A stretch of DNA of 64,000 nucleotides from Bacteroidota bacterium (GCA_029547705.1 JAKPOU010000001.1:1-64000), one strand, 5' to 3'. Numbered from the stretch's first letter, positions 16,229-26,342 are shown. Made by a program: numbers and translations. Notes: a model not told the origin generated them from the letters alone.

Positions 16229-19156
16229 ATGAAAAAGGGCTTATTAATTATACTGTTACTTATTGCATCTTTATTCTTAAATGCACAAAAGATAACAGTA
16301 TCAGGAGTAATTACAGATTCCCAGAATACCCCACTGCCGGGAGCGACGGTACAGGTTAAAGGAACAACAACAGGGGTCTTAACTGATGCGAACGGCAGAT
16401 TTACGGTGGACGTTTCCAGTTCTGCTGACATACTCGTTATTTCATTTGTCGGTTACAATTCAGAAGAAGTAATTGTAGGTAATCAAAAAACAATAAATGT
16501 CATCCTCAGTGAAAATATTCTTGGACTCGAAGAAGTAATCGTAGTCGGTTATGGAACCCAAAAGAAGAGCGATGTAACTGGAACTGTTGCTTCTTTGCCA
16601 AAAGATAGATTGGAAATGGTTCCAAATCTGAATATTGCCCAGGCAATTCAGGGTGCCGTCCCAGGGGTAATGATCCAAACCTCATCTGCTGGAGCCGCAT
16701 CAAATGAAGTAATATTAATTCGTGGCCGAAATTCAATAAAAGCCAGTAACGATCCTCTGATTGTTGTTGATGGTGTTCCTTACGGAGGGCAGATTAGTGA
16801 TATTAACACCAATGATGTACAGTCAATTGAAGTTCTGAAAGATGCTTCTTCTGCAGCTATTTATGGTTCCAGGGGGGCTAATGGGGTCATATTGATTACC
16901 ACTAAAGAAGGACAGGAAGGAAAACTCTCGATCTCATACGAAGGGAAATATTCGGTACAGGACTTTATTAATATGCCTGACATTATGGACGGTAGAGAAT
17001 TCCATGATTTTAAACTTACAAGACATCCCGGGATACTACTTACTCAGACTGAACAAAATGTTTATGATTCTGGAAATTGGGTGAACTGGATGAACATGAT
17101 TCTACAAAAAGGTCATAGCCAGCAACATAATCTTTCATTTTCAGGCGGTTCTAAAAATACTAGTTACTATATTGCCGGAAGTTACATCGATGTACAAGGT
17201 CTAATTGTAAATGATAATTATAAAAGAATTACAAATAGAATCAATATCGATACAAAATTCAATAATTGGCTTTCCTTTGGCACCCGTACTCAATTTTCAT
17301 TTGACGATCAGAGTGGGCGTTCACCATCAATTCAGGCCGGATGGCAAATGAGTCCACTTAGTATACCGTATGACAATGCAGGTAATCTAACAATATATCC
17401 CTGGCCCGAAGATACTTATTTTCAAAATCCTCTTGCACCTACTTTATATAAGGACGTGGATAAATCACATCAGATTGTTTTAAACAATTATGCTGCTATT
17501 GATGTACCATTTATACCAGGCTTAAATTATAGATTGAATGTAGGCTTTAGATTCCGTTTTCTGGATAAAGGTTATTACGCTGGGCGAGATACTAAAGAAG
17601 GATTGGAGGCACGAGGACGGGCCAGTACTGACCGTAATCAATTTAATAGCACGGTTATAGAAAACGTATTATCTTATTCACGAACATTTGGTCTGCACAA
17701 TATATTCGCAACCGGAGTATTCAGTTTTGAAGGTAACAAAACAAGTTCAAATAGTATGAGCGCCTCAGGATTTCCTCATGATTTCCTAACATGGTATTCT
17801 TCTTCGCAGGCAGAACTGATTGTTCCGGCTTATTCTTACAATGAGAACTATCTGATCTCTCAAATGCTCAGATTTAATTATTCATATGGAAGTCGATATT
17901 TGGTTACACTGACAAGTCGCCGAGATGGTTATTCTGGTTTTGGAACCAAACACAAATGGGGGATTTTCCCTTCGTTTGCTCTAGGTTGGAATATATCAAA
18001 CGAAAGTTTTTTCCCTTGGAAAAATATAATTAACGAATTAAAACTCAGAGCTTCCATAGGATATAACGGAAATCAGGCAGTTTCAGCTTATGAATCAATA
18101 TCAAGATTGAGTCAGTTCAATATGGTTTCTAATAAAACTACTGTCCCGGGATATAGACCTAGTAAGTTAGGGCAAGATGAACTCGGATGGGAATCCTCAA
18201 GATCGATAAATCTTGGACTTGATTTTGGTATATATAAAAACAGGATCTCTGGAGAAATCAATATTTATAATACCAATACAACCGATTTGCTTTTAGACCG
18301 ATCCATTTCAGCTGTCCATGGAATTACCAGTATTACTCAGAATATCGGAGAGACTAGAAATATTGGTTTAGAAGTTTCCCTGAACTCGAGAAACATAATT
18401 AAAAATGATTTCTCATGGACGACGTCAGGTAATCTGGCCTTGCTGAAGAATAAAATAGTATCATTATATGGCACATTGGATGAAAAGGGCAAAGAAATTG
18501 ATGATGTTGCAAACGAATGGTTTATTGGTTATCCAATTCGAGTTAATTTTGATTATGTATGGTTGGGTACCTGGCAACTTGAAGAAGCAGAAGAGGCTGC
18601 TTCATGGGGATCACAACCTGGATTTGTAAAACTATGGGATGCCGATGGTGATAAGACACTCACTGCTGCTGATAGAAGAATTATTGGCCAAAGGGATCCT
18701 AAGTTTTTATGGGGTTTAAATAATTCATTCACCTATAAAAATTTCGGTCTTGACATTTTTGTTCACGGCATTCATGGAGTAACAAAAAGAAACACATTGA
18801 TGGCAGATGCAACTTTCGCAGAAACACGTCAGAGCACAACAAAAAAAGACTGGTGGACTCCAACAAATCCAACAAATAAATGGGTTATGAACCATTATGA
18901 TGCAACCAGAATGGGGGGTATCACTGCAGCTTATTATGAGAAAGCAGATTTTTTACGCTTAAAAGATCTTTCTTTTTCTTATAATTTCTCTAAAAACGTT
19001 CTAGAAAAGCTAAAAATAACAAATCTGAGAGCTTTTATTACTGGACGTAATTTATTAACCTTAACAAAATGGAGTGGTCTTGATCCCGAACTGGACAGCC
19101 AGACATCAACTCCACTTCAAAGGGAATTTGTTATAGGATTAAATACAAGCTTTTAA
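16229..19156 (+). CDS. SusC/RagA-family TonB-dependent receptor
   Basis: A 975-residue outer-membrane receptor that imports oligomeric nutrients with its SusD partner. Order: signal peptide (to about residue 19, LFLNAQ), a CarboxypepD_reg-like beta-sandwich (VSGVITDSQNTPLPGATVQV, residues 22-105), the signature EVIVVGYGTQKKSDVTG, a plug domain (IRGRNSIKASNDPLIVVDG… and GSRGANGVILITT, to about residue 230), then the barrel ending in Phe (NTSF). SusD follows 35 bases later and a secreted phosphoesterase after that. Codon and base usage is more AT-rich than in the other two receptor loci here, which suggests separate acquisition. Substrate unknown. Confidence 0.93.
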   Translation: MKKGLLIILLLIASLFLNAQKITVSGVITDSQNTPLPGATVQVKGTTTGVLTDANGRFTVDVSSSADILVISFVGYNSEEVIVGNQKTINVILSENILGLEEVIVVGYGTQKKSDVTGTVASLPKDRLEMVPNLNIAQAIQGAVPGVMIQTSSAGAASNEVILIRGRNSIKASNDPLIVVDGVPYGGQISDINTNDVQSIEVLKDASSAAIYGSRGANGVILITTKEGQEGKLSISYEGKYSVQDFINMPDIMDGREFHDFKLTRHPGILLTQTEQNVYDSGNWVNWMNMILQKGHSQQHNLSFSGGSKNTSYYIAGSYIDVQGLIVNDNYKRITNRINIDTKFNNWLSFGTRTQFSFDDQSGRSPSIQAGWQMSPLSIPYDNAGNLTIYPWPEDTYFQNPLAPTLYKDVDKSHQIVLNNYAAIDVPFIPGLNYRLNVGFRFRFLDKGYYAGRDTKEGLEARGRASTDRNQFNSTVIENVLSYSRTFGLHNIFATGVFSFEGNKTSSNSMSASGFPHDFLTWYSSSQAELIVPAYSYNENYLISQMLRFNYSYGSRYLVTLTSRRDGYSGFGTKHKWGIFPSFALGWNISNESFFPWKNIINELKLRASIGYNGNQAVSAYESISRLSQFNMVSNKTTVPGYRPSKLGQDELGWESSRSINLGLDFGIYKNRISGEINIYNTNTTDLLLDRSISAVHGITSITQNIGETRNIGLEVSLNSRNIIKNDFSWTTSGNLALLKNKIVSLYGTLDEKGKEIDDVANEWFIGYPIRVNFDYVWLGTWQLEEAEEAASWGSQPGFVKLWDADGDKTLTAADRRIIGQRDPKFLWGLNNSFTYKNFGLDIFVHGIHGVTKRNTLMADATFAETRQSTTKKDWWTPTNPTNKWVMNHYDATRMGGITAAYYEKADFLRLKDLSFSYNFSKNVLEKLKITNLRAFITGRNLLTLTKWSGLDPELDSQTSTPLQREFVIGLNTSF

Positions 19157-19191
19157 ATATTTATAGTAAGACTAGGAAAATCATAACTATC

Positions 19192-20859
19192 ATGAGTATA
19201 AAACATTTATTAATAGCCATAACAACAGTATTCATATTTGTAAGCTGTAACGAAAGTTGGTTAAGTGAAAAACCTCCACATTTGATAACAACTGAAACTC
19301 TTTATACAAATTTAGCCGGATTCGAAACAGGTCTCAATGGATTATATGGTATGGTTAGAATGGAAAGAGAAGGCCGTACAGGTGCGAATGACTTGATTGC
19401 GGACATGTTTATGAATGGAGTTGATAATCTGGTTACTAATCACAGAGATGTTGGTTTTTCTATGATTTGTGAAAGATGGGGAGATCTGAATAATCCTGAA
19501 AATGCTCATTACATTGGTGTTTTTGAATGGCTTTATAGTATAATAAATGCAGCTAATACAATTATAAATCAGGCGGAAAAGAAGGATAATATTGATTGGT
19601 CAGGAGGAGGATTTCCCGCTGAAGAAAATAAGAACAGAGTAATTGCAGAAGCAAAAGCTATAAGAGGCTGGGCCTACCGGCATTTGACTTATTGTTGGGG
19701 CGATGTTCCATTGAGCCTGGAAGAATCATTAGGCTCGACAATAAAAACAAATTGGACACGTACACCTACAGCTGATGTTAGAAAACAGATAATCTCTGAT
19801 TTTTTATTTGCAGAAAAATATATACCTGTTGAAGGTTCACTTCAAGGTAGAATAACAAAAGGAGCTGTACAACATTATCTTTCTGAAATGTATCTGGTTA
19901 AGAATAACCCAGATAGTTCGTTATATTGGGCAGATCAGGTAATTAATAATCCTGCCTACCAACTAATAACATCCCGATATGGAGTGAAAAGCAACCAGCC
20001 GGGTGTACCGTTTATGGATATGTTTTACGAAGGTAATGAAAACAGAAATCAGGGAAACACTGAAGCTTTATGGGTTTTCCAGTTTGCAATTTTTACTAAC
20101 GGTGGAGGAAAGTGTTTAATGAGACGGCATCACGGCAGCAGATATGCTGAAATAAATATTAGTGGGGTCAGACCTTTACAAGACACCTACGAAAGAGGAG
20201 GCAGGGGAAGATCTCGAATGTCATTTTCAAAATGGGCTCTTGAATTATATGAACCCCAGGATGACAGAGGCTCACATTATGCAATCAGAAAATTTTTTAT
20301 TTTAAATAATGCTGAAGATAATGCTCCTTATCCTGCAGATCGACTACCTCCAGGATACCAATATGGTGATACAATCTGGCTTGACTGGTCAAATGATATT
20401 ACTTATGAAACAAGGGCAAGACTTAATTGGCCTTTTTCTAATAAAACAAATGGTACTGACCCAAGTAATGTATCTGACAGTTATCAATATAATGATCAGA
20501 TTTATCTCAGATTAGCAGATACCTATCTCCTTAAGGCTGAAGCTCAGTTTAAATTAGGTCTATCTGAAGAAGCAGCAAATACAATTAACATTATTAGGAG
20601 GAGATCCAATGCAAGCGATATTACTGCTGGTGATGTAAATATTGATTTTATTCTTGATGAAAGATCACGCGAATTAATACTCGAAGAACATCGCAGATAT
20701 ACCTTAATTCGTACACATAAATTGCTTGAAAGGACGAGGGCTTACAACAATAATGGAGGTGGTCTAATATCTGAAAGAGATACTATATTTCCTATTCCTC
20801 AACCAGTGATTGATGCAAATATTTCACAATCTATGCCTCAAAACCCAGGTTGGAATTAG
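19192..20859 (+). CDS. SusD/RagB-family nutrient-binding lipoprotein
   Basis: A 555-residue surface lipoprotein, partner of the SusC receptor 35 bases upstream. The lipobox is FVSC (C19 region, IFVSCNESW). The TPR-rich SusD fold is evident: the N-terminal LYTNLAGFETGLNGLYG, the central AKAIRGWAYRHLTYCWGDVPL (SusD hallmark) and the C-terminal YLRLADTYLLKAEAQFKLG with the RSRELILEEHRRY motif. It acts as a lid over SusC and binds the ligand. It is AT-rich like its neighbours. No glycoside hydrolase accompanies it. The only enzyme in the cluster is a phosphoesterase. Confidence 0.93.
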   Translation: MSIKHLLIAITTVFIFVSCNESWLSEKPPHLITTETLYTNLAGFETGLNGLYGMVRMEREGRTGANDLIADMFMNGVDNLVTNHRDVGFSMICERWGDLNNPENAHYIGVFEWLYSIINAANTIINQAEKKDNIDWSGGGFPAEENKNRVIAEAKAIRGWAYRHLTYCWGDVPLSLEESLGSTIKTNWTRTPTADVRKQIISDFLFAEKYIPVEGSLQGRITKGAVQHYLSEMYLVKNNPDSSLYWADQVINNPAYQLITSRYGVKSNQPGVPFMDMFYEGNENRNQGNTEALWVFQFAIFTNGGGKCLMRRHHGSRYAEINISGVRPLQDTYERGGRGRSRMSFSKWALELYEPQDDRGSHYAIRKFFILNNAEDNAPYPADRLPPGYQYGDTIWLDWSNDITYETRARLNWPFSNKTNGTDPSNVSDSYQYNDQIYLRLADTYLLKAEAQFKLGLSEEAANTINIIRRRSNASDITAGDVNIDFILDERSRELILEEHRRYTLIRTHKLLERTRAYNNNGGGLISERDTIFPIPQPVIDANISQSMPQNPGWN

Positions 20860-21007
20860 TCAGTATAACAATGATACTTTAAAGAATCTATTTTAAAAAC
20901 AATTTTCATTTTAAATTTGAATTACTTCAAATCTTAACATTGAGAATTGAAACTTAAAAAATTAATTTTTACTGGCAACTTCAGTAATGAGCTAGCATGA
21001 ATAAATT

Positions 21008-22501
21008 ATGAATAGGATTAACATAAGAATAATATTCTGGACTATATTATTGTATGGCTTAATTGGAGCTCAAGCAAATGCCGGAAAAATAATATATCCA
21101 TGGCGAGCAGTTCCAGCAATAGTAAAATGTGGAAATAATTTTAGCATACTATATGATAACGAAAGATCAATATTGATTGATTCAGTTATTTTAGAAGGAC
21201 CTTATAATAAGATTATTCTGAATATAGATTCTGTTTTAATTGGCAAATTTGAATATGATCCTTATTCCCATTCTTCTACCAATAATGAGATATGGGTCAC
21301 TATTCCAGACTCAACTCCAGAAGAATTGTATGATTTGATAATTAAAAGCGGGGGAGAAGTACAAAGGTCCCTTAAATCCGTGAAGGTGGTAAAGGAATTC
21401 AAACCAAAACATTCATTTATTCATATATCCGATTTACATGTATCACGTCAATGGGTTGGTACTCCTGTAAATGGTTATGCAAAAGAATTGGAACTACTTA
21501 ATGGGTTTTTGAAAGTTGCCAATATAATTTCTCCAGATTTTATTCTTGTAACAGGAGATAATATTCATAATTACACAAGAATAAACGCTGATGCTACAGG
21601 GTGGGGTGGCACACTTATTACTGACGCAGGATCACGGCCACTGGTAGAAGAAAAATGGAGAAATTATTTTGAAGGAGCGAATAATTTTCTTGGAATTAAT
21701 GGATTTAATTCACCTGTATTCTCTGTCACAGGCAATCATGACTTTTATGGTGTAGACGAGAATGACCATAAAGCTAAAGTTACTCAGTGGAACTCCTTAT
21801 GCGGTAAACGTATTTATGGCTTCTCATATGGTGAAACAAGAGTTATTGCTGCTGACGATTTTATGGGTGATCCTGTTACTGATATACCGGCTACTTCTCC
21901 AATGTCTGGCCTTCAGGGTAGGTTTTTTACTTCTTTCTTCAATCAGAATGGTTCAGGCTTATTACGCATTATGGCACAGCACAGGCATGACAGAATTGAT
22001 ACGTCATTTTGTAATAAGTACAAAATCAACATTCTGCTACATGGTCACAATCATAAGCCGTTTGTAGAATCTGTCGGAATTACACCTACATTAAGCACAC
22101 GCCCTGGGGCTGTATGCAGAAGTGGTGTGTTAGATACAGAAGCTGAACTAGGATTTTTCAGGCTATTTTATATCGATGGAGACAAATTTACATATACTGA
22201 ACCACTGAGATTTTGCAAAGACCCTACTAAATCATATAATGAACTAGATCTTAATCTCACAATTGATTTTGAAAAACCAAATAACGGTTCTTCAGATAAA
22301 AATAAAGCGACTTTAAATAATAAACTCGGAGTTGATTTATCTGATTGTAATATCAGATTTATTATGAAAAAAGGAAAGTATCAGGTAACTAAGGGATTTA
22401 TTTTCCAGGTGATTGAAACTAATATTTATTCTATTGTAGACGTTAGAGCAAATATTCCGAATGGGAAATTAACCGATATTACTATTTCAACCTTAAAATA
22501 A
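21008..22501 (+). CDS. Secreted calcineurin-like metallophosphoesterase
   Basis: A 497-residue protein with a signal peptide (LYGLIGAQANA) and a small N-terminal beta domain (about residues 28-130). A calcineurin-type metallophosphoesterase domain follows with the full metal-binding set: D142-x-H144 (SDLHVS), D184 (TGDN), N243-H244-D245 (GNHD), H325 region (QHRHD) and G346-H-N-H349. A C-terminal beta domain (about 390-497) resembles those of secreted phosphodiesterases. It should hydrolyse a phosphate mono- or diester outside the cytoplasm. Its position 148 bases after susD, in the same AT-rich block, suggests that the imported nutrient is phosphorylated, for example a phosphodiester-linked glycan or lipid head group. 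That is inference. Confidence 0.85.
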   Translation: MNRINIRIIFWTILLYGLIGAQANAGKIIYPWRAVPAIVKCGNNFSILYDNERSILIDSVILEGPYNKIILNIDSVLIGKFEYDPYSHSSTNNEIWVTIPDSTPEELYDLIIKSGGEVQRSLKSVKVVKEFKPKHSFIHISDLHVSRQWVGTPVNGYAKELELLNGFLKVANIISPDFILVTGDNIHNYTRINADATGWGGTLITDAGSRPLVEEKWRNYFEGANNFLGINGFNSPVFSVTGNHDFYGVDENDHKAKVTQWNSLCGKRIYGFSYGETRVIAADDFMGDPVTDIPATSPMSGLQGRFFTSFFNQNGSGLLRIMAQHRHDRIDTSFCNKYKINILLHGHNHKPFVESVGITPTLSTRPGAVCRSGVLDTEAELGFFRLFYIDGDKFTYTEPLRFCKDPTKSYNELDLNLTIDFEKPNNGSSDKNKATLNNKLGVDLSDCNIRFIMKKGKYQVTKGFIFQVIETNIYSIVDVRANIPNGKLTDITISTLK

Positions 22502-22525
22502 AAACAATTATAATACACCGCAAAA

Positions 22526-22545
22526 AACCGGAAAGACTACCGGTT
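22526..22545 (+). terminator. Hairpin after the phosphoesterase gene
   Basis: AACCGG (22526-22531) pairs with CCGGTT (22540-22545) around an 8-base loop, 25 bases after the stop codon. The following bases are AATCTGAA, not a T-run, so termination is only possible. Confidence 0.4.
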
Positions 22546-22662
22546 AATCTGAATATATTACGATCAGGAAATCTGTCTGCGACTGATACATCCGGACAGC
22601 AAGTTTAAATCAAGTGAATATCTCAATTGAATAATTTCATCTTTTCTTCATAATACAAGTCT

Positions 22663-22670
22663 TAACTTTG
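22663..22670 (+). promoter_or_regulatory. -7 box upstream of the repeat-protein/two-component unit
   Basis: TAACTTTG matches TAnnTTTG, 112 bases upstream of the start codon at 22782. No good -33 element is present at the normal spacing. Confidence 0.4.
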
Positions 22671-22781
22671 CCGTGAATAAGGAAAAAACGATTTGAGATT
22701 TCAATAAATGGTCTGAAAACAAGCCCGGTTTAAACAGATAATGAAGCAGACTTATCAGGTATCAATATAAGGAGAACCGCA

Positions 22782-23297
22782 ATGAAACTAAAAAAGATCG
22801 GTAAGAGTATCGTTATGCTTCTGATAATAATACCGGTTTCTTCACTAATAACAGTGAATGCACAGGAACTGAAGGCCGGTCGCGATCCTGTAATGCTTCA
22901 GAGGCAACAGATGGAGCAGAAAGAACAGGAACAGAAGGCACAGGAACAGAAGAGGGCAGAACAGACGGCACAGGAACAGAAGGCCCAGGAACAGAAGACA
23001 CAGGATCGGTTGCGCACCAGGGATCAGACAAATGGTGAAAACCAGGTCCGGTTGGGCGGACAGACAGGGGAAAGAGCCAATGCTTCCGGCAGTCAGTCAC
23101 AAACAGCCCCGGGAGGGAAAAGGGGGTCACAGCCGGGGGGCACCAGTGCCGTCCCGGCAAAGAAGATCCAGGGTGCAAGGCCCGACTGGAGCAAGGCAAA
23201 AGGAGCCCGTCCGGCATCTATTGAGAGGCCTTCCGGCTCGAGGATTCCAAAGGGGGCAGGCAGGCCGGCAGGCGCCAGGGGCCCCGGCAGAAGGTAA
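22782..23297 (+). CDS. Small secreted Gln/Lys/Arg-rich repeat protein
   Basis: I do not recognise a family. The 171-residue product has a signal peptide (IGKSIVMLLIIIPVSSLITVNAQ). Residues about 40-75 are a charged heptad-like run built from repeats of the form (A/E)QEQK, likely helical. The rest is a disordered, strongly basic Gly/Pro/Arg/Ala-rich segment ending RPAGARGPGRR. An SD-like AAGGAG sits 10 bases before the ATG. It is the first gene of a unit: an outer-membrane barrel follows 20 bases on, then a response regulator and a kinase. A second protein of the same style, with a similar Arg/Gly-rich end, closes the unit at 26343. A role as periplasmic effector or signal for the kinase is inference. 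Confidence 0.7.
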   Translation: MKLKKIGKSIVMLLIIIPVSSLITVNAQELKAGRDPVMLQRQQMEQKEQEQKAQEQKRAEQTAQEQKAQEQKTQDRLRTRDQTNGENQVRLGGQTGERANASGSQSQTAPGGKRGSQPGGTSAVPAKKIQGARPDWSKAKGARPASIERPSGSRIPKGAGRPAGARGPGRR

Positions 23298-23317
23298 ATT
23301 CACATCATCCGATTATC

Positions 23318-24250
23318 ATGAGACCAGAGAGGCTACTCCAATATATGATTGTCTGCATCCTGGCGGTGCTGACGCTGACACCTCACAGCACTGCTCAATC
23401 AAACCCGGCAAGTGCTTTCACACCCCATGCCGGAGCAAACGACTCTGTTGCAGGAAACAGGCTGAGCTCATTATATGCCGGCAGTGGCTATGGCAATAAT
23501 CTGTTGTATCTCGGTACCACAATGTCACAGGGCAATAGCTTTGGCTATGTTTCGGCTGCATACGGGCTTAAGGAGAAGCTGTATCTCTCGGCAACAACTT
23601 ATACCATCAGCGGGCTCTCGCCATTTATCGCCTTCTACAGCCTTGACCTGAGCTTCAGTCACACTTTCAACTCATGGTTTGACATAAACACGGGTTTCTC
23701 ACGGTATAATGTGGCAGAAAAACTCAGAGACACGCTCTTCGGCAATTTCAGCTATGCTTACGCGACTCTCGGGTTTGACTGGAGGATACTCTACACACAG
23801 CTCTCTGCCGGGCTGTTCATGGCAGACGGGACTCTCCCCTACGTGCAGGCCAGATTCTCAAGATACTTTGAGACCCGCTCTTTCGCCCGAGACAAGGCCT
23901 TTTTCTCCATTGACCCCTACGTCAATATACTGGCGGGAAGCACATTCCATACTGAATCATCACAAGGTGCGACCGGGACGGGTATGAATCAGGGAACAGG
24001 AACAGGAGCAGGTATAGGTTCAGGCACATGGAAGAGGGAGAGGAAAGGCAGGAACCATCCTACCGGAACAACCATCACCAGCTCTTTTGGCCTGATAGAA
24101 CTTGATCTCGGGCTTCCCGCAGCCTTCAGCTATGACTTTTTTACCCTGGAGCTGGAACCCGGTTATATCATCCCACTTTATCCCGGGAAGGAGCTGCCAC
24201 GGAATGGCGGATTCCTGTTTCAGGTATCCCTTTTCTTCAGGATTTTTTAA
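23318..24250 (+). CDS. Predicted outer-membrane beta-barrel protein, uncharacterised
   Basis: A 310-residue protein of no recognised family. A signal peptide (MIVCILAVLTLTPHSTAQ) is followed by alternating amphipathic strands rich in Tyr/Phe/Ser (for example YGLKEKLYLSATTYTISG, NTGFSRYNVAEKL and FFSIDPYVNILAG). The chain ends in an aromatic strand with a C-terminal Phe (QVSLFFRIF), as expected of an outer-membrane barrel. A Gly/Thr-rich loop (GTGMNQGTGTGAGIGSG, around residues 220-240) is probably surface-exposed. It lies 20 bases after the small repeat protein and 9 bases before the response regulator, so it is almost certainly in the same operon. Confidence 0.7.
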   Translation: MRPERLLQYMIVCILAVLTLTPHSTAQSNPASAFTPHAGANDSVAGNRLSSLYAGSGYGNNLLYLGTTMSQGNSFGYVSAAYGLKEKLYLSATTYTISGLSPFIAFYSLDLSFSHTFNSWFDINTGFSRYNVAEKLRDTLFGNFSYAYATLGFDWRILYTQLSAGLFMADGTLPYVQARFSRYFETRSFARDKAFFSIDPYVNILAGSTFHTESSQGATGTGMNQGTGTGAGIGSGTWKRERKGRNHPTGTTITSSFGLIELDLGLPAAFSYDFFTLELEPGYIIPLYPGKELPRNGGFLFQVSLFFRIF

Positions 24251-24259
24251 TTTTGAACA

Positions 24260-24943
24260 ATGAACATACTGATCGTTGAAGATGAGAAGAGTCTGGCCGG
24301 TGAGATTGCACGCTACCTGACAAGGGAGAATTTCCTTTGCGAAATTGCACATACCGGAGCTGAGGCATCCGAAAAGATTGCTGTCAACCTTTATGACTTT
24401 ATACTTCTTGACCTGGGACTGCCTGACTATAACGGCATAGACCTTATCAGCGAGGCCAGAAAGATCAGTTCAGAGAGCGCATTCATAATCATCACTGCCC
24501 GCGGCGCGGTTGAAGAGAGAATAAAAGGCCTTGACCTCGGCGCTGACGATTATCTTCCAAAGCCCTTTGCCCTGGCCGAGCTGCATGCACGTATCATGGC
24601 GGTAGCAAGGAGGAAGTTCCGCATCAACTCACCGGATATACCACTCGGCAGCTTTACTCTGATTATCTCTGCAAGGAAACTTATGTCCGGTGACCGGGAA
24701 GTGCAGCTGACCAAAAAGGAGTTTGACCTGCTCTATTACCTGGCCATAAACAGGAACAAGGTTATGACGCGGCACCAGCTCTATGAACATATTTGGGGAA
24801 ATATTCTTGATGATCAGTATGACAGCAATTTCATCGATGTTCATATTCGGAATATCCGAAAAAAACTGAATGCCCATAGTCCGTCGCCATGGCTGGAAAC
24901 AGTCAGGGGGGTGGGCTACAGGATAAGTAATGAAACTAAATGA
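24260..24943 (+). CDS. OmpR/PhoB-family response regulator
   Basis: A 227-residue DNA-binding response regulator. The receiver domain (1-115) has the acidic pocket E7-D8-E9, phospho-acceptor D51 (FILLDLGLP), the switch Thr (IIITARG) and Lys in PKPF. The C-terminal winged helix (about 130-225) has KEFDLLYYLAINRNKVMTRH and the recognition-helix/wing region ending VRGVGYRIS. The stop overlaps the kinase start (ATGA), so the pair is translationally coupled. The likely targets are the promoters of its own unit, including the two small Gln/Arg-rich proteins, but no binding site could be identified by eye. Confidence 0.95.
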   Translation: MNILIVEDEKSLAGEIARYLTRENFLCEIAHTGAEASEKIAVNLYDFILLDLGLPDYNGIDLISEARKISSESAFIIITARGAVEERIKGLDLGADDYLPKPFALAELHARIMAVARRKFRINSPDIPLGSFTLIISARKLMSGDREVQLTKKEFDLLYYLAINRNKVMTRHQLYEHIWGNILDDQYDSNFIDVHIRNIRKKLNAHSPSPWLETVRGVGYRISNETK

Positions 24944-26268
24944 CTATTCGGGGTATAATGAAACTCCAGACAAAACTCGCACTCTTCAACCTGCTCTCGA
25001 AGCTGACCTTTTCCGCCCTGTTCATCGTCTTCCTTCCGCTGATAATTGAACATGTCAATATCAGACTCTCAGACAACGATCTGATTTACAAACGGGAAGA
25101 AGTCATTAACCTTATCTCGGAGGTAGGCATTGAGCCCTTCATCAACATTGATAATGCAACATCCTTCGGCAGTTACAACATCCTGAAAGAGGAGTATATC
25201 AGCCTTGAAAAAGCGGATGATGAGGAAGAGTGGAACTACATTGACGTCACCAGGCGAAGTATTGATGATGAGGTGATTGATTACCGGGTGCTTCATTACT
25301 CCCTGAAGGTTGACGGTGTTTCATACCTCCTGGAGATCGGCAGGAGCCTGTCAAGTATAACTGCCTCAGCCAGACATTTCCGGAATGTCATCCTGGTATT
25401 CCTGGCTCTCTTTATTGCTGTCACTCTCTTCTCTGACCTGACATATACGGCCAGGTTACTGCGCCCTCTCAAAGTAATCACCGGCAGGCTCGGGGATGCC
25501 TCCTCTCCATCTTTCTACACGGAGGGACCGCTGATTACATCAACCGACGACTTCATACAGCTTGACAATACTCTCAGGAAGATGATGAAAAAGATCAGTG
25601 AGTTGTTCAGGAAAGAGAAGGAAATCACCGTTAATATTTCCCATGAACTGCTTACCCCTGTCTCAGTGCTCCGCAGCAAGCTTGAGAATATGCTTCTTAC
25701 TGAGAACCTTGACCCGGCAACGGAGACTGCTATTGAGGAATCGCTCAGGACACTACACCGGCTCAAGACACTTGTCAATTCACTGCTGATGATCGCAAGG
25801 CTCGAGAGCAACCAGTACCTGAGGGAGGAGAGCGTTGATATCTGTGAACTGGTAAGGGAGGTAACGGGAGAACTGGCACCGATGGCTGACGACAGCAGAG
25901 TGAGTATTACTCTTTCATGTGAGGCTGTTTATATAATGAAAAATGCCAACCGGTCACTCCTTTTCTCAATGCTTTATAATGTTGTCAACAATGCTGTCAG
26001 GCATACCCGGGAGGGTGGAGCGGTTGAAATCGCTGCCCGGAGGAAGGAAGGAAGGCTTGAAGTCTCTGTCTGCGACAATGGCGAGGGAATGCTGCCCGAA
26101 CAGCTCAACCGGCTCTTTACACGCTTCAGCAGCAGATCCGGAAAGAAAGGAGAAAACACCGGTATTGGCCTTGCAATCACCAAATCAATTGCTGATTTTC
26201 ATGCTATAGACATCAGGGTCTTGTCAGATCCGGGCAAAGGGACGCAGTTTTTTTTCTTTTTCCCCTGA
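24940..26268 (+). CDS. Membrane sensor histidine kinase
   Basis: A 442-residue kinase, partner of the response regulator that it overlaps by 4 bases. It has two membrane segments (about 20-38 and 148-168) around a periplasmic sensor of about 110 residues (39-147) that is very acidic (KADDEEEWNYIDVTRRSIDDEV). This is followed by a HAMP-like linker, a HisKA domain with phospho-acceptor H235 (NISHELLTP), and a HATPase domain with the N box (YNVVNNAVRHT), G1 (DNGEGM) and G2 (NTGIGLAI). An alternative start is the ATG at 24958 (MKLQTKLALF). The acidic sensor facing a periplasm that receives two strongly basic proteins from the same cluster is suggestive of direct binding (inference). Confidence 0.93.
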   Translation: MTIRGIMKLQTKLALFNLLSKLTFSALFIVFLPLIIEHVNIRLSDNDLIYKREEVINLISEVGIEPFINIDNATSFGSYNILKEEYISLEKADDEEEWNYIDVTRRSIDDEVIDYRVLHYSLKVDGVSYLLEIGRSLSSITASARHFRNVILVFLALFIAVTLFSDLTYTARLLRPLKVITGRLGDASSPSFYTEGPLITSTDDFIQLDNTLRKMMKKISELFRKEKEITVNISHELLTPVSVLRSKLENMLLTENLDPATETAIEESLRTLHRLKTLVNSLLMIARLESNQYLREESVDICELVREVTGELAPMADDSRVSITLSCEAVYIMKNANRSLLFSMLYNVVNNAVRHTREGGAVEIAARRKEGRLEVSVCDNGEGMLPEQLNRLFTRFSSRSGKKGENTGIGLAITKSIADFHAIDIRVLSDPGKGTQFFFFFP

Positions 26269-26342
26269 ATTTCACTGTAACTTCATCTTCACGGGTGCAT
26301 TTTTGTTTTGTAACAAGAGAATAAAATTTAAACAGAACAAAA

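Noticed and set aside
22813..23217. Minus-strand open frame with repeated VPVPSVP-like peptides
   Set aside because: Antisense shadow of the (A/E)QEQK repeats of the small secreted protein.
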